A stretch of DNA of 64,000 nucleotides from Flavobacteriales bacterium UBA6057. GTDB lineage: Bacteria > Bacteroidota > Bacteroidia > Flavobacteriales_G > Salibacteraceae. Position numbers and translations under genes: made by a program. A model generated the notes under the pieces. The model was not told the origin of the DNA and searched no databases. It saw only the letters and a program-made list of their open reading frames with translations. Of the stretch, positions 8,392 to 16,977 are shown in pieces (the stretch's first letter is position 1; each line of letters starts with the position of its first letter). Location of the stretch: contig DIYJ01000003.1 of the NCBI GenBank assembly GCA_002428995.1, positions 267,274-331,273 on the forward strand. Reading direction: 5' to 3'.

Positions 8392-9744
8392 ATGAGCGCT
8401 TACAAAATCTTCATTGTAGATGATGATCCATGGTATTCAGAGATCCTTCAGTACCATCTGGAGCTTAATCCTGACTACGATGTGACCCGCTTTGACACGG
8501 GAAAGGACTGTTTAGCCAGTTTGCATCAGCGCCCGGATTTGATCACTATCGATTACACGATGGATGACATGACCGGGGAAGAGCTCCTAAAGCGACTGAA
8601 TCACTGGGACAAGCAAGTGCCCGTGATTGTGATCAGCGGTCAGGAAGAGATTGGCGTTGCGCTCAGCCTCATGAAGCAGGGAGCTTATGATTACATCATC
8701 AAGGATGACAATACCAAGGACCTGCTTTGGAATTCCGTCAACAGAGCTCGCGAAACCGATGCATTGAGGCGTGAGGTGGCTCAGCTGCATGAACAGCTGG
8801 AAGACAAGTTCACTTTCGAGAAGTCGATCCTTGGAAAAAGCCCGGCCATTCAAAAGACCTTCAAAATGATGGAGAAGGCCTGCAAGACCAACATCAACGT
8901 CTCCATCACGGGTGAAACAGGAACCGGGAAAGAGGTGGTTGCCAAGGCCATCCACTACAATTCTGAGCGCAAGAAAAAAGCATTTGTAGCCGTAAACATG
9001 GCTGCCATACCCAAGGAGCTGGTAGAAAGCGAGCTGTTTGGACATGAGAAAGGAGCCTTTACCGGAGCCGTGTCGAGAAAGAAGGGAAAGTTTGAAGAAG
9101 CCCAGGGCGGTACCATTTTCCTGGATGAGATTGCTGAGCTCGATTTGAATTTGCAGAGCAAACTCCTGCGTGTTTTGCAGGAACGCGAAGTGACGCGCAT
9201 AGGTGGGAATGAAGTGATCAAGCTCAACGTAAGAGTGATTGTGGCCACACACCGTGACCTGCAAAAAGAAGTAGCCGAAGGAAACTTCAGGGAAGACCTT
9301 TTTTACCGGCTCATTGGCCTGCCCATTGAGTTGGCGCCATTGCGTGAACGTGGGAATGATATTCTGCTCCTTGCTCAGCATTTCCTCGATCTGTTTACCA
9401 AGGAAAACAAGATGGAGAGCATCAAACTCAGCGAAGACGCCAGGGAGAAATTGATGAAGTACAACTTCCCTGGAAACGTAAGAGAGCTGAAGGCCATGAT
9501 GGATTTAGCGGCTGTGTTGTGTGAAGATGAAACCATCACTGCCAACGATATCAACTACGCCTCTGTGAGAGGTGATCAGGCCTTTTTGGCGGAGGAAAAA
9601 ACACTTCGGCAATACACCTGCGACATCGTGAGCTACTTCCTGAAGAAGTATGACAATGATGTGGTGGGAGTTGCTCAACGGCTCAATGTGGGAAAGTCCA
9701 CACTGTATAAAATGATCAAGGACAAGGAGATCGTTCTCCAATAA
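8392..9744 (+). CDS. Sigma-54-dependent response regulator (NtrC family)
   Basis: A 450-aa transcription activator with three parts. The receiver (1-125) has the acidic DDD pocket at residues 10-12, phospho-acceptor D54 (ITIDYTM) and the conserved lysine in YDYIIKD. The AAA+ domain (about 145-380) has Walker A GETGTGKE (174-181), the sigma-54 contact loop GAFTGA (221-226) and Walker B FLDEIAEL. The C-terminal Fis-type helix-turn-helix is seen in VAQRLNVGKSTLYKMI. The intact GAFTGA predicts true RpoN-dependent activation. It sits 11 nt before the H-NOX gene, so it is the likely output of that sensor system. The genes it controls are unknown, and I found no clear -24/-12 site nearby. Confidence 0.93.
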   Translation: MSAYKIFIVDDDPWYSEILQYHLELNPDYDVTRFDTGKDCLASLHQRPDLITIDYTMDDMTGEELLKRLNHWDKQVPVIVISGQEEIGVALSLMKQGAYDYIIKDDNTKDLLWNSVNRARETDALRREVAQLHEQLEDKFTFEKSILGKSPAIQKTFKMMEKACKTNINVSITGETGTGKEVVAKAIHYNSERKKKAFVAVNMAAIPKELVESELFGHEKGAFTGAVSRKKGKFEEAQGGTIFLDEIAELDLNLQSKLLRVLQEREVTRIGGNEVIKLNVRVIVATHRDLQKEVAEGNFREDLFYRLIGLPIELAPLRERGNDILLLAQHFLDLFTKENKMESIKLSEDAREKLMKYNFPGNVRELKAMMDLAAVLCEDETITANDINYASVRGDQAFLAEEKTLRQYTCDIVSYFLKKYDNDVVGVAQRLNVGKSTLYKMIKDKEIVLQ

Positions 9745-9755
9745 TTTGTAGCGAT

Positions 9756-10301
9756 ATGAAGGGAATCATATTTACCGAGTTCCTCGAGATGGTCGAGGAT
9801 CGCTTTGGATATGAAGTGGTGGATGGCATCATTGAGGCGTCAGGAGATCCGGAGGACGGAGCGTACACAGCGGTCAATACCTATGACCACCAGCAACTTG
9901 TGAAACTCGTTGTTGCCCTGCATCAACGATCCGGCATTCCACTCCGCGATCTACTCATTACCTATGGTCGACATTTGTTTGGGCAGTTGGCCGGCACCTA
10001 CCCATCGTTTTTGGAAGGTGTTGAAGATCCATTTGACCTGCTCCTCAACATTGAAACCTTAATCCATACCGAAGTACGAAAGCTCTACCCCGAAGCCAAC
10101 CCTCCGAAATTCAACGGAAAGCGCATCGATGATGACAGTCTGGAACTGACCTACGAATCCCATCGCAGCATGGCAGATGTTGCCGAAGGACTCATGTATG
10201 GTTGCGCGGATCACTATGGTTATCAGTTCGAGATCGAACAGTTGAGCCTGAGCGAAGATGGTTCCATCGTTCAATTCAAGGTCAAAAAGATCCGCACATG
10301 A
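9756..10301 (+). CDS. H-NOX heme-based nitric oxide/oxygen sensor
   Basis: A 181-aa stand-alone H-NOX (heme-NO/oxygen-binding) protein. The N-terminal MKGIIFTEFLEMVE matches the family start. H104 in LIHTEVRKLYP aligns with the heme-ligating histidine. Y133-S135-R137 (YESHR) is the YxSxR motif that holds the heme propionates, and the proline after the conserved linker (NPP) is present. Length equals the usual 180-190 aa. In bacteria such proteins bind NO and alter the activity of a neighbouring kinase or cyclic-di-GMP enzyme. Here the stop overlaps the ATG of a hybrid kinase (ATGA), so the two are probably made together as sensor and effector in the cytoplasm. Whether it binds O2 as well as NO cannot be told without aligning the distal pocket. 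Confidence 0.92.
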   Translation: MKGIIFTEFLEMVEDRFGYEVVDGIIEASGDPEDGAYTAVNTYDHQQLVKLVVALHQRSGIPLRDLLITYGRHLFGQLAGTYPSFLEGVEDPFDLLLNIETLIHTEVRKLYPEANPPKFNGKRIDDDSLELTYESHRSMADVAEGLMYGCADHYGYQFEIEQLSLSEDGSIVQFKVKKIRT

Positions 10302-13123
10302 ACGATGAAGTAGCCTTGCTGAAGCGTAAGCTGGAAAGGGAACGCAAAGCCCGGAAGGCTGCTGAGAAAATCCTGGAGGAGAAGAGCCTCGAGCTGTATC
10401 AATCCAACGAAGCGCTCAAGGTGATCAACTCGAATCTGGAGTTGCTCGTGGATGAGCGAACACGAGATTTAAAGCGGAGTGAGTCAAGGTTTCGTCTGAT
10501 CGTTGAAACCGCCATGGACATCATCTACAGGATCGATGAAAATGGCCTGTTTACCTATGCCAACCCGGTGGCGATTGAAAAGATGGGTTACTCAATGGCC
10601 GAGCTCCGCAAGATGCATTTCACCGAATTGGTGGCCCCACATGCCAGGGAGAAGGTGGAGGCGCTGTATGCCGAACAATTCGAAAACAAGGTTGAAAAAA
10701 CCTATTACGAGTTCCCGGTGGTAACGCGCAGCGGTCGGGTTTTTATGATAGGGCAGAACGTGATCTTTCTATTCCATCGTGATGGCTCCGTGGATCGCGT
10801 GAATGCTGTGGCCCGCGACATTACCGAAAACAAGGTCTCTGAAACGCGCTTGCGCAACCTCATCTCCACCTTGCAGTCAGGCGTGCTGCTCGAGGATGAA
10901 AACCGAAAGATCGCGCTCGCCAATGAAACCTTCTGCGAGCTCTTCGGAATCCCTGTTTCGGCAGAGGAACTCGAGGGGGAGGACTGCACGGATTCTGCGG
11001 AGCAGAACAAAATCCTTTTCAAGCATGAGTCTGGTTTTGTAGATCGGATCAACGAGATATTGGAAGCGCGTGAGCAAGTCTTCAATGATGAACTCGAATT
11101 GAAGGATGGGCGCATTTTCGAGCGTGACTACATTCCCATTTTCATTGACAACCACTACAGCGGTCACCTTTGGAACTACCGCGATGTAACCAGTCAGCGC
11201 AACCAGCTGTTGGCCATCCAGCGCAGCGAGGAAAAGTACCGTGGTATCATCGAAAACATGAACCTCGGAATGCTGGAGGTAGACATGGATGAGACGATCA
11301 GGTATGCCAACCAAAGCTTCTGCGAAATGAGCGGTTGGGATTTGGAGGAGATCATCGGGAAAGATGCCAACCGGCTTTTTGTGCAGGGAGACTACACGAA
11401 CCTCATGGACAACAAAAAGGAGCTCAGAGGCAAAGGGGTTTCCGATGCTTATGAGATGGCCACGAGAAACAAGCGCGGAGAGCCCAAGTGGTGGTTGATC
11501 AGCGGTGCTCCGCTGCGCAACGAAAAGAATCAATACACCGGCTCCATTGGGATTCACCTGGACATTACTCAGCAGAAAGAACTTGAAAAAGATTTGGTGG
11601 AAGCACGCGAAGCGGCTGAGGAGTCTTCGCGCGCCAAAGAAGCCTTCTTAGCTAATATGAGTCACGAGATCAGGACTCCAATGAATGGCATTGTAGGGAT
11701 GACCCGAGAGCTGTTTCGAACAGAGTTGGACGAACCACAGCGATTCTACCTTGACACCATTCGCTCGGCAGCTGACCACCTGTTGGTGGTGATCAATGAT
11801 ATTCTCGACCTCTCGAAGATCGAGGCTGGAAAGCTTAGCATTGAAAATGTACCCTTTCAACTCAGTGAAACCGTTCATCAGGCGTGTCAGGTGATGCAGC
11901 CCAGAGCAGAGGAAAAAGGCTTGCAGCTTTCCATTCACATCGATGACCAATTGGCTTCTCATCATCGGGGCGACCCACACCGTCTGAACCAACTATTGCT
12001 CAATTTGCTCGGCAACGCCATCAAGTTTACGGAGAAGGGCTGCATCGAAGTGGGTGCACACATGGAGTCTTCCAAGCACGGATGGCAAGAAGTCATTCTC
12101 AGGGTGAAGGATCCCGGAATAGGGATGGACGCGGATTACCTCGACAAAATCTTTGATCCCTTCTCACAGCAGGACCGATCTACAGCGCGTGAATTCGGAG
12201 GCACCGGCCTCGGAATGAGCATTACAAAGCAGCTGGTGGAGCTCATGAATGGATCCATAGCCATCAACAGCCAAAAGGGAGTGGGTACAGAAGTCCTTTT
12301 GAGGATTCCACTGGCCGAATCACGGGGCCAGGAGTCTGATCAACATCTGGAGGAAAGTGACTATGCCCTGTTGAGCGGCAAGCGCATTCTGGTGGCTGAA
12401 GACAATGAACTGAATCGGCTCGTCATTGAAACTACGTTGCGTCATTACCACGTGCAGCTTGATTTTGCGACCAATGGCCAGGAAGCCATAGACCTGCTGA
12501 AAGAAGCAGAAACAGACATTGTACTCATGGATGTGCAGATGCCCGTGATGGACGGAATAGAGGCCACCAAAGTGTTGCGGGAAGAAATGAAACTCACCCT
12601 TCCGATTATTGCATTGACCGCGAACGTGCTGCAAGGCGACCGGGAACACTACCTCGCTTCAGGAATGAACGATGCCATTCCCAAGCCGTTTGAAGAAGCC
12701 GATCTCCTCGAAGTTTTGATGCGCTGGCTGGGCAAACCCCGAGCACAGATGCTGATGGAGACCGAGATGAAGGTAGCCCCTAAAAAAGCTGGTTTTTCGC
12801 TGGAGAAGCTGGAGTCTATCGGTCGGGGGAATCCCGAATTTGTGCAACGCATGATCACCGTCTTCTGCGAGCAGGTAGATGCATCGATTGAGCGTATGAC
12901 AAAGGCCAGGCAGGAAGAGGATTATGACGCGGTCAGGAAAATCGCTCACCGCATGAAACCAAGCATTGACAACCTCGCAATTGGCGCATTGCTGAAAGAA
13001 GTCCGTGAGCTGGAAAAGATTGCCGGAGAAGGGCAGGATATCGACAGGATCAACGAACTGGTGGACCTGTTTGTCAAAGAATTGACGGACGTCAAGAACG
13101 AGCTCCTCGCCAATCAGGTGTAA
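10298..13123 (+). CDS. Soluble hybrid histidine kinase (coiled coil-PAS3-HisKA-HATPase-REC-HPt), H-NOX partner
   Basis: I chose the ATG at 10298 because it overlaps the H-NOX stop by 4 nt and starts a lysine/glutamate-rich coiled coil. The 941-aa protein has no membrane segment. Order of domains: coiled coil (1-60), three PAS domains (about 60-180, 190-305, 315-430), HisKA with H456 (MSHEIRTPMNG), HATPase with GIGM and GGTGLGMSI, a receiver with D745 (LMDVQMP), and an HPt domain with H884 (AHRMKPS). The whole phosphorelay His-Asp-His is in one chain, and the HPt can then pass phosphate to the separate sigma-54 regulator. The architecture resembles H-NOX-associated kinases, where NO-bound H-NOX inhibits autophosphorylation. 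That this holds here is inference from gene order. Confidence 0.9.
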   Translation: MNDEVALLKRKLERERKARKAAEKILEEKSLELYQSNEALKVINSNLELLVDERTRDLKRSESRFRLIVETAMDIIYRIDENGLFTYANPVAIEKMGYSMAELRKMHFTELVAPHAREKVEALYAEQFENKVEKTYYEFPVVTRSGRVFMIGQNVIFLFHRDGSVDRVNAVARDITENKVSETRLRNLISTLQSGVLLEDENRKIALANETFCELFGIPVSAEELEGEDCTDSAEQNKILFKHESGFVDRINEILEAREQVFNDELELKDGRIFERDYIPIFIDNHYSGHLWNYRDVTSQRNQLLAIQRSEEKYRGIIENMNLGMLEVDMDETIRYANQSFCEMSGWDLEEIIGKDANRLFVQGDYTNLMDNKKELRGKGVSDAYEMATRNKRGEPKWWLISGAPLRNEKNQYTGSIGIHLDITQQKELEKDLVEAREAAEESSRAKEAFLANMSHEIRTPMNGIVGMTRELFRTELDEPQRFYLDTIRSAADHLLVVINDILDLSKIEAGKLSIENVPFQLSETVHQACQVMQPRAEEKGLQLSIHIDDQLASHHRGDPHRLNQLLLNLLGNAIKFTEKGCIEVGAHMESSKHGWQEVILRVKDPGIGMDADYLDKIFDPFSQQDRSTAREFGGTGLGMSITKQLVELMNGSIAINSQKGVGTEVLLRIPLAESRGQESDQHLEESDYALLSGKRILVAEDNELNRLVIETTLRHYHVQLDFATNGQEAIDLLKEAETDIVLMDVQMPVMDGIEATKVLREEMKLTLPIIALTANVLQGDREHYLASGMNDAIPKPFEEADLLEVLMRWLGKPRAQMLMETEMKVAPKKAGFSLEKLESIGRGNPEFVQRMITVFCEQVDASIERMTKARQEEDYDAVRKIAHRMKPSIDNLAIGALLKEVRELEKIAGEGQDIDRINELVDLFVKELTDVKNELLANQV

Positions 13124-13171
13124 AGGGGGAAGCAAGGAACTCAACTCATCCTGAAAGAGCTTTCAAAAGAA

Positions 13172-13199
13172 AAAGGGTGTCACTGTCGCAACACCCTTT
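13172..13199. terminator. Bidirectional terminator hairpin
   Basis: AAAGGGTGT at 13172-13180 and ACACCCTTT at 13191-13199 form a perfect 9-bp stem with a 10-nt loop, 48 nt after the kinase stop. The A/T ends of the stem give a weak T-tract for either strand, and the flanking genes converge. The rest of the 354-base gap 13124-13477 is A/T-rich, and I see no gene in it. Confidence 0.7.
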
Positions 13200-13477
13200 C
13201 CACCCAAATCAAACTACCACGTTTATTTTATGTCAGCGTTGCACTCTGTGCTCGCTTTTGAAGCCTTTGGAGGATCAAGGTATCTCTCCGACTGTCCTCA
13301 GGCTTGTAAATTTTCTTTTACTGAGTTTCTTTCTGATCGCTTAATAGCTGGGATCGTGCCATTTGGTTATTATGTTGATAACCAGTGTTTTGGGTTTGTT
13401 GTAGTGCTTGTTTTTTTCCAGAAAATGAACCAGTATTCCAGATTATGGAAACTGAGGCTGCTCCGAATCAGGGATTT

Positions 13478-16474
13478 TTACTTTTTGCGGATGAGAGGAA
13501 TGGTCAGGGTGACCGAAGTGCCGCATGCGAGGTTTTCTCCATTGGTCAAATCCTCTGTGAGGATCTGAAACTTCGAGTGATAAAGACTGGAGAGAAGCTT
13601 CAGTCGCTCCGATACGTTTCCAGTGCCTTTCGATTTCGGGGAACCGTTCGATTTCCTGCTGGCAGCAGCTTTTCTGCCGATGCCATTGTCTTTGATGCTA
13701 CACTTCAACACATCGTCAGTTTCTGTGAAAGACAAGCGCAGTTCACCGGGGTATTGAATGCCATTGAAGCCATGCCAAATGGCATTTTCAACATGGGGTT
13801 GAATGAGCATTGGCGGGAGCTCTACAAAGTTCGGGTCAAGGTCAGAGGCAACTTCAAAATGGAAGGTAAAAAGCCCTGGCTGTCGCATGGATTCCAGTTC
13901 CAGGTACTTTTTAAGTGTGTCTATTTCCTCTTCCAGGGTGATAATTTCCTGGCCGGATTGATTCAACACATGACGGATCAATGAACCAAAGCCTTGCAGG
14001 TAGTGGTAAGCGCTTTCCTGTTCATTTCTCAATACAAAACCCTGTATGGAGTTCATCGCATTGTAGATGAAGTGTGGATTGATTTGTGCAGCCAGGGAGT
14101 TCTGCTGAAAGCGCAGTGCTTGTGATTGGAGTTCATTCGCTGTCTGAATGCGCTGAATCCACCAACGCATGAGCAGGTAGAGGATTCCTCCGAAAGAGAG
14201 CAGCATCAACGTTCTGAACCACCATGTTTCCCAAAAGGCTGGCAGAATGGTGAACGATGCCGCTTGAGTATGGGCGCTCCACGAACGATCCGCATTTTCT
14301 ACTTCCACCTCAAATTGATAATTCCCGGGTGGAAGAGAGGTGTATTGAATTTCAGTATTCTGGGTTTCGGTCCACTCTTCTTCCAGTCCTTTCAAGCGAT
14401 ACCGGTAGACCTTTTTGTTGCGCTGCTTTTGCGACAACCCCTGAAAGCGGAACCAAAGCCTGTCTTCGCTGTGATGAAGTTCGTATTCAGGCAGAAGGCT
14501 CACCGTGCTGTCGTTGACTTTGATCTCCTCGATCAGAATCCTTGATTCCGGTTCTTCAGAGGGCTGAAACAAGGAGGCATCGTACCGAACAAAGCCGTTT
14601 TTAATGGTCACCCACAGTGCATCATTTGCCCATGTACACTCGTAGCTGTGCGAATTCGGGACGGCCAGAGGCGGCCTTACCTTCGATACCTTGATCTCCC
14701 CGTTTTGCATGGTGGCAATGGAGATTCCCGAGGGATCATGAAGCGTGATCAAACTGTCGTTCAGTGCTTTGGCAAAGCAGCATCCTGACAGCTCTTCCGG
14801 TTGACGCCACGCGTCCGATGTTGCCGAAGGATCATAGATGAACGTTTCGTACCTCGTAGCTACGAAGAGATGACCGTCAGCCAACAAAGACACGTTTGTG
14901 ATGGCCTCACCCTCAGAACTCTCCGGTAGTTCAACCTTCCGCCAGCCAGATTGTGATTCGTAGCAGAAAAACCCTTCCATCGTTGCCAACCACACTTTGT
15001 CTGAACTTTCCGGTGCGAGGTCATTGATCCTCAGTTGAGTTTCAAATTTTTCGACCTCAACGAAGGCGGGATGAAGAAGTGCTATGCGAATCGTATTCGC
15101 TCCCCAAACTGAGCCATCCGCACCAGACCGGATCACCCTGCACACCGGAAACGGCAGGTCTTCCACCACCTTTTTGGTTTCGTTGTCAATGACCGTAACA
15201 ATGTTTTGCCGGGCGAAGAAAAGCAGGTCGTGTTCCGAGCTGCTATGCACAAAAGGATGTACGATCGGCTCTTCAGGCGGCACCGGATAGCTGTGATGAC
15301 TTGTGTCTCCCGAAGCATCAATGCAGAGCAGTTTATCAAGCACCATGTCCACGTGAATGGTTCCCTCGTCATCTGAAGTGATGCTTGAGCCCCACTCCCG
15401 CATATCAATGTACTCGGCCGAGTAATGCGTGATGCGCATGTCCGGGATGTAATAGATGCCCTTGTTAAGGCTTGCCAGCCAGGTCCCATTTTCATAATCC
15501 GTGATCGGTTCTTTCAGTACGATGTAGTTTCCTTCGAACCATTTGAACAGTGGGGTGAGTGTTTTGAGATCATAAACCCAAAGGCCATCTGCGGAGCTGA
15601 CGAGGAGCCTTTGGAGAGGATCGATACCGATTCCCCGAATGACAAAATCCAATTCAAGGTGTTCTACAACCTCGTCATTCACCAGGATGAAAAGGTGTTT
15701 GTCCAACGCCACCAGAAGGGAGTCGCCTTTCACCAGAGCAAATGCCTCCGATCCCTTAAACTGGCGAATCTTTTGTGAAAAGCGTACACTGGAAACCTTC
15801 CCGTTTCTTCTTTTTATCCTGAACAAGAGGCTGTCTGCTCCGTCCCTGAAAAGCCGCTTGGTTGTGCTGCTTAAGCCCGCTATGTTTCCGTTGGGCAGAA
15901 TACATACATCCACCACCAGAGCATCTGTTTTGGTCGAGTCTTCGAATACCTCTGACCACTGTCCGTCTGGTGTGATCATTTTGAGTGTTCTTACCCTGAA
16001 GGCCATGTAAACCGTGTCATTCGAGACCCGAAGCCCATTGAAGTATTTGCCGGATGGTTGGTTTTCAAACAATACTTCCTGATGTTCATAGGGATGGAAA
16101 CGGTTGTCCTCGAAATAGAAAATCTGATTGCGAGCGTCACCAAACCAAATCCGCCCTTTTTCATCTTCAGTGACATAGTAAACCGTGGCCTGCTTCTCGT
16201 AAGCCGGTGGAATGATTGGGCTTAAAAACTCGACCTGACGATCTTTTATCCGTGCCGGACCTTTGCCCGTTCCGAGCCACATGCGTCCCTTCGAGTCGCA
16301 CATCACGTCAAACACGATTTTGGCATCCAACCCAGCGTTTTCATGAAAATGCACATGAGCAGGCTCGTGCTCATTCAACTGTGCCAGCGCTGGGCATGCC
16401 CCACAACAGAACAGCAAAAGCACGAGTGTGAAACGAGATAGCCAACGCATGAGATTGGTTTTTCGCAGGTTCAT
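13478..16474 (-). CDS. Periplasmic propeller / Y_Y_Y / LytS-type sensor histidine kinase
   Basis: A 998-aa membrane sensor. A signal peptide (residues 1-33, ending ACPALAQ) is followed by about 600 residues of two-component-regulator propeller repeats (for example GRMWLGTGKG and GRIWFGD), then a Y_Y_Y domain (YRLKGLEEEW, LPPGNYQFEV), one transmembrane helix (WFRTLMLLSFGGILYLLM) and a cytoplasmic His_kinase (PF06580-like) domain with AAQINPHFIYNAMNSI and a C-terminal ATP-binding region (GIGRK). This architecture is common in Bacteroidota, for instance in carbohydrate sensing. Its kinase belongs to the LytS/YehU group that normally signals to a LytTR regulator, but no such gene lies beside it. 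Ligand unknown. It is divergent from the met operon. Confidence 0.88.
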   Translation of the reverse strand: MNLRKTNLMRWLSRFTLVLLLFCCGACPALAQLNEHEPAHVHFHENAGLDAKIVFDVMCDSKGRMWLGTGKGPARIKDRQVEFLSPIIPPAYEKQATVYYVTEDEKGRIWFGDARNQIFYFEDNRFHPYEHQEVLFENQPSGKYFNGLRVSNDTVYMAFRVRTLKMITPDGQWSEVFEDSTKTDALVVDVCILPNGNIAGLSSTTKRLFRDGADSLLFRIKRRNGKVSSVRFSQKIRQFKGSEAFALVKGDSLLVALDKHLFILVNDEVVEHLELDFVIRGIGIDPLQRLLVSSADGLWVYDLKTLTPLFKWFEGNYIVLKEPITDYENGTWLASLNKGIYYIPDMRITHYSAEYIDMREWGSSITSDDEGTIHVDMVLDKLLCIDASGDTSHHSYPVPPEEPIVHPFVHSSSEHDLLFFARQNIVTVIDNETKKVVEDLPFPVCRVIRSGADGSVWGANTIRIALLHPAFVEVEKFETQLRINDLAPESSDKVWLATMEGFFCYESQSGWRKVELPESSEGEAITNVSLLADGHLFVATRYETFIYDPSATSDAWRQPEELSGCCFAKALNDSLITLHDPSGISIATMQNGEIKVSKVRPPLAVPNSHSYECTWANDALWVTIKNGFVRYDASLFQPSEEPESRILIEEIKVNDSTVSLLPEYELHHSEDRLWFRFQGLSQKQRNKKVYRYRLKGLEEEWTETQNTEIQYTSLPPGNYQFEVEVENADRSWSAHTQAASFTILPAFWETWWFRTLMLLSFGGILYLLMRWWIQRIQTANELQSQALRFQQNSLAAQINPHFIYNAMNSIQGFVLRNEQESAYHYLQGFGSLIRHVLNQSGQEIITLEEEIDTLKKYLELESMRQPGLFTFHFEVASDLDPNFVELPPMLIQPHVENAIWHGFNGIQYPGELRLSFTETDDVLKCSIKDNGIGRKAAASRKSNGSPKSKGTGNVSERLKLLSSLYHSKFQILTEDLTNGENLACGTSVTLTIPLIRKK

Positions 16475-16691
16475 TGAGTTAATCTGAGCAAGGACGAATG
16501 TAGGACAAGGTGAAGTCCCCTAAATACTAACGCGTGAACTTGTCAAGGGATGGCTTGCATCATCTTTTGAAGGCAAGTCTGAGTTCAATACTGTTTCTTG
16601 TGATTTCACAATCCTCTCGGTCATTTGTAGTCGTTGGATTGAATTTTTTAGTTTGAAAATCAGTGTTTTATGATTCTGTTTTCAGCAGTTG
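16475..16691. other. Divergent intergenic segment upstream of the met leader
   Basis: There is no gene here. It contains a second, weaker promoter candidate for the plus strand (TTTG at 16624-16627, a 20-nt spacer, TTAGTTTG at 16648-16655). The minus-strand promoter of the propeller kinase must also lie here, but I cannot place it. Confidence 0.4.
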
Positions 16692-16724
16692 GTTGCTTTT
16701 TCGCTTTTTGTGCCACTAGCTTTG
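16692..16724 (+). promoter_or_regulatory. Bacteroidota-type promoter of the met operon
   Basis: TTG at 16693-16695 (GTTG) and TAGCTTTG at 16717-16724 match the Bacteroidota consensus TTG, spacer 19-21, TAnnTTTG; the spacer is 21. Transcription would start near 16730, about 25 nt before the structured leader element and 248 nt before metY. Confidence 0.55.
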
Positions 16725-16754
16725 TATCGTCTTTTCGAGACACATGAATCAATA

Positions 16755-16851
16755 TTCGCGACATACTTCTACCCAAATGCACATGACCATGTGTAGCATG
16801 CATCAAATGATGTGTTGCTGTTGTATGCATGGCTGTATGTGCTAACGCGAA
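16755..16851 (+). ncRNA. Structured 5' leader of metY-metX-hom, candidate riboswitch aptamer
   Basis: Hand folding gives a compact three-way junction. The closing helix is TTCGCG (16755-16760) with CGCGAA (16846-16851). A 5-nt bulge GCTAA (16841-16845) follows, and the helix continues with ACATAC (16761-16766) pairing GTATGT (16835-16840). Inside are two hairpins. One is TGCACAT (16778-16784) with ATGTGTA (16789-16795) and loop GACC. The other is GCATGCAT (16796-16803) with ATGCAT (16825-16830), a bulged G, and GC (16832-16833). The hairpins abut each other and the closing helix, as in real junctions. Helices made of exact complements at the right spacing are hard to explain by chance. I do not see the conserved cores of SAM-I, SAM-II, SMK (SAM-III), SAH or TPP riboswitches. 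The ligand is unknown; SAM, methionine or homocysteine are guesses from the genes. Confidence 0.5.
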
Positions 16852-16893
16852 AAGGATTCTCCCACTGACATAGTTTTCTGAGAACATTCCGCT

Positions 16894-16930
16894 AAGGCAC
16901 GAGCCTAGGCCCGGGATGCCTTTGTCTTTT
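16894..16930 (+). terminator. Attenuator-like hairpin in the met leader
   Basis: AAGGCA (16894-16899) pairs with TGCCTT (16917-16922) around a GC-rich interior, and T-rich sequence (TTTGTCTTTT, 16921-16930) follows. It sits 43 nt after the three-way junction and 47 nt before metY, where an expression platform would be expected. The stem is short, so premature termination is only a proposal. Confidence 0.4.
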
Positions 16931-16977
16931 CCCACCCTTCGTCATCCATTTTTTTAATCCATACATCCAATTTCAAC

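Noticed and set aside
8340..10300. Sigma-54 (-24/-12) promoter for the H-NOX operon
   Set aside because: No TGGCAC-N5-TTGC-like sequence with correct spacing is visible upstream of the regulator, H-NOX or polysaccharide genes.
13230..13984. Plus-strand open frames of 112 and 199 codons after the hybrid kinase
   Set aside because: Partly in the terminator region and partly antisense to the propeller kinase. No conserved features.
16755..16930. Known SAM-I, SAM-II, SMK, SAH or TPP riboswitch
   Set aside because: The conserved cores of these classes (for example the GGGACNGGCCC and GGCAACC segments of SAM-I) are not present. Only an isolated CTGAGA and GCTAA resemble fragments, which is not enough.
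16660..16935. 91-codon minus-strand open frame over the met leader
   Set aside because: It overlaps the promoter and structured leader. It is rich in His/Thr because of the palindromic CATG/ATGCAT sequence, so it is not a protein signature.
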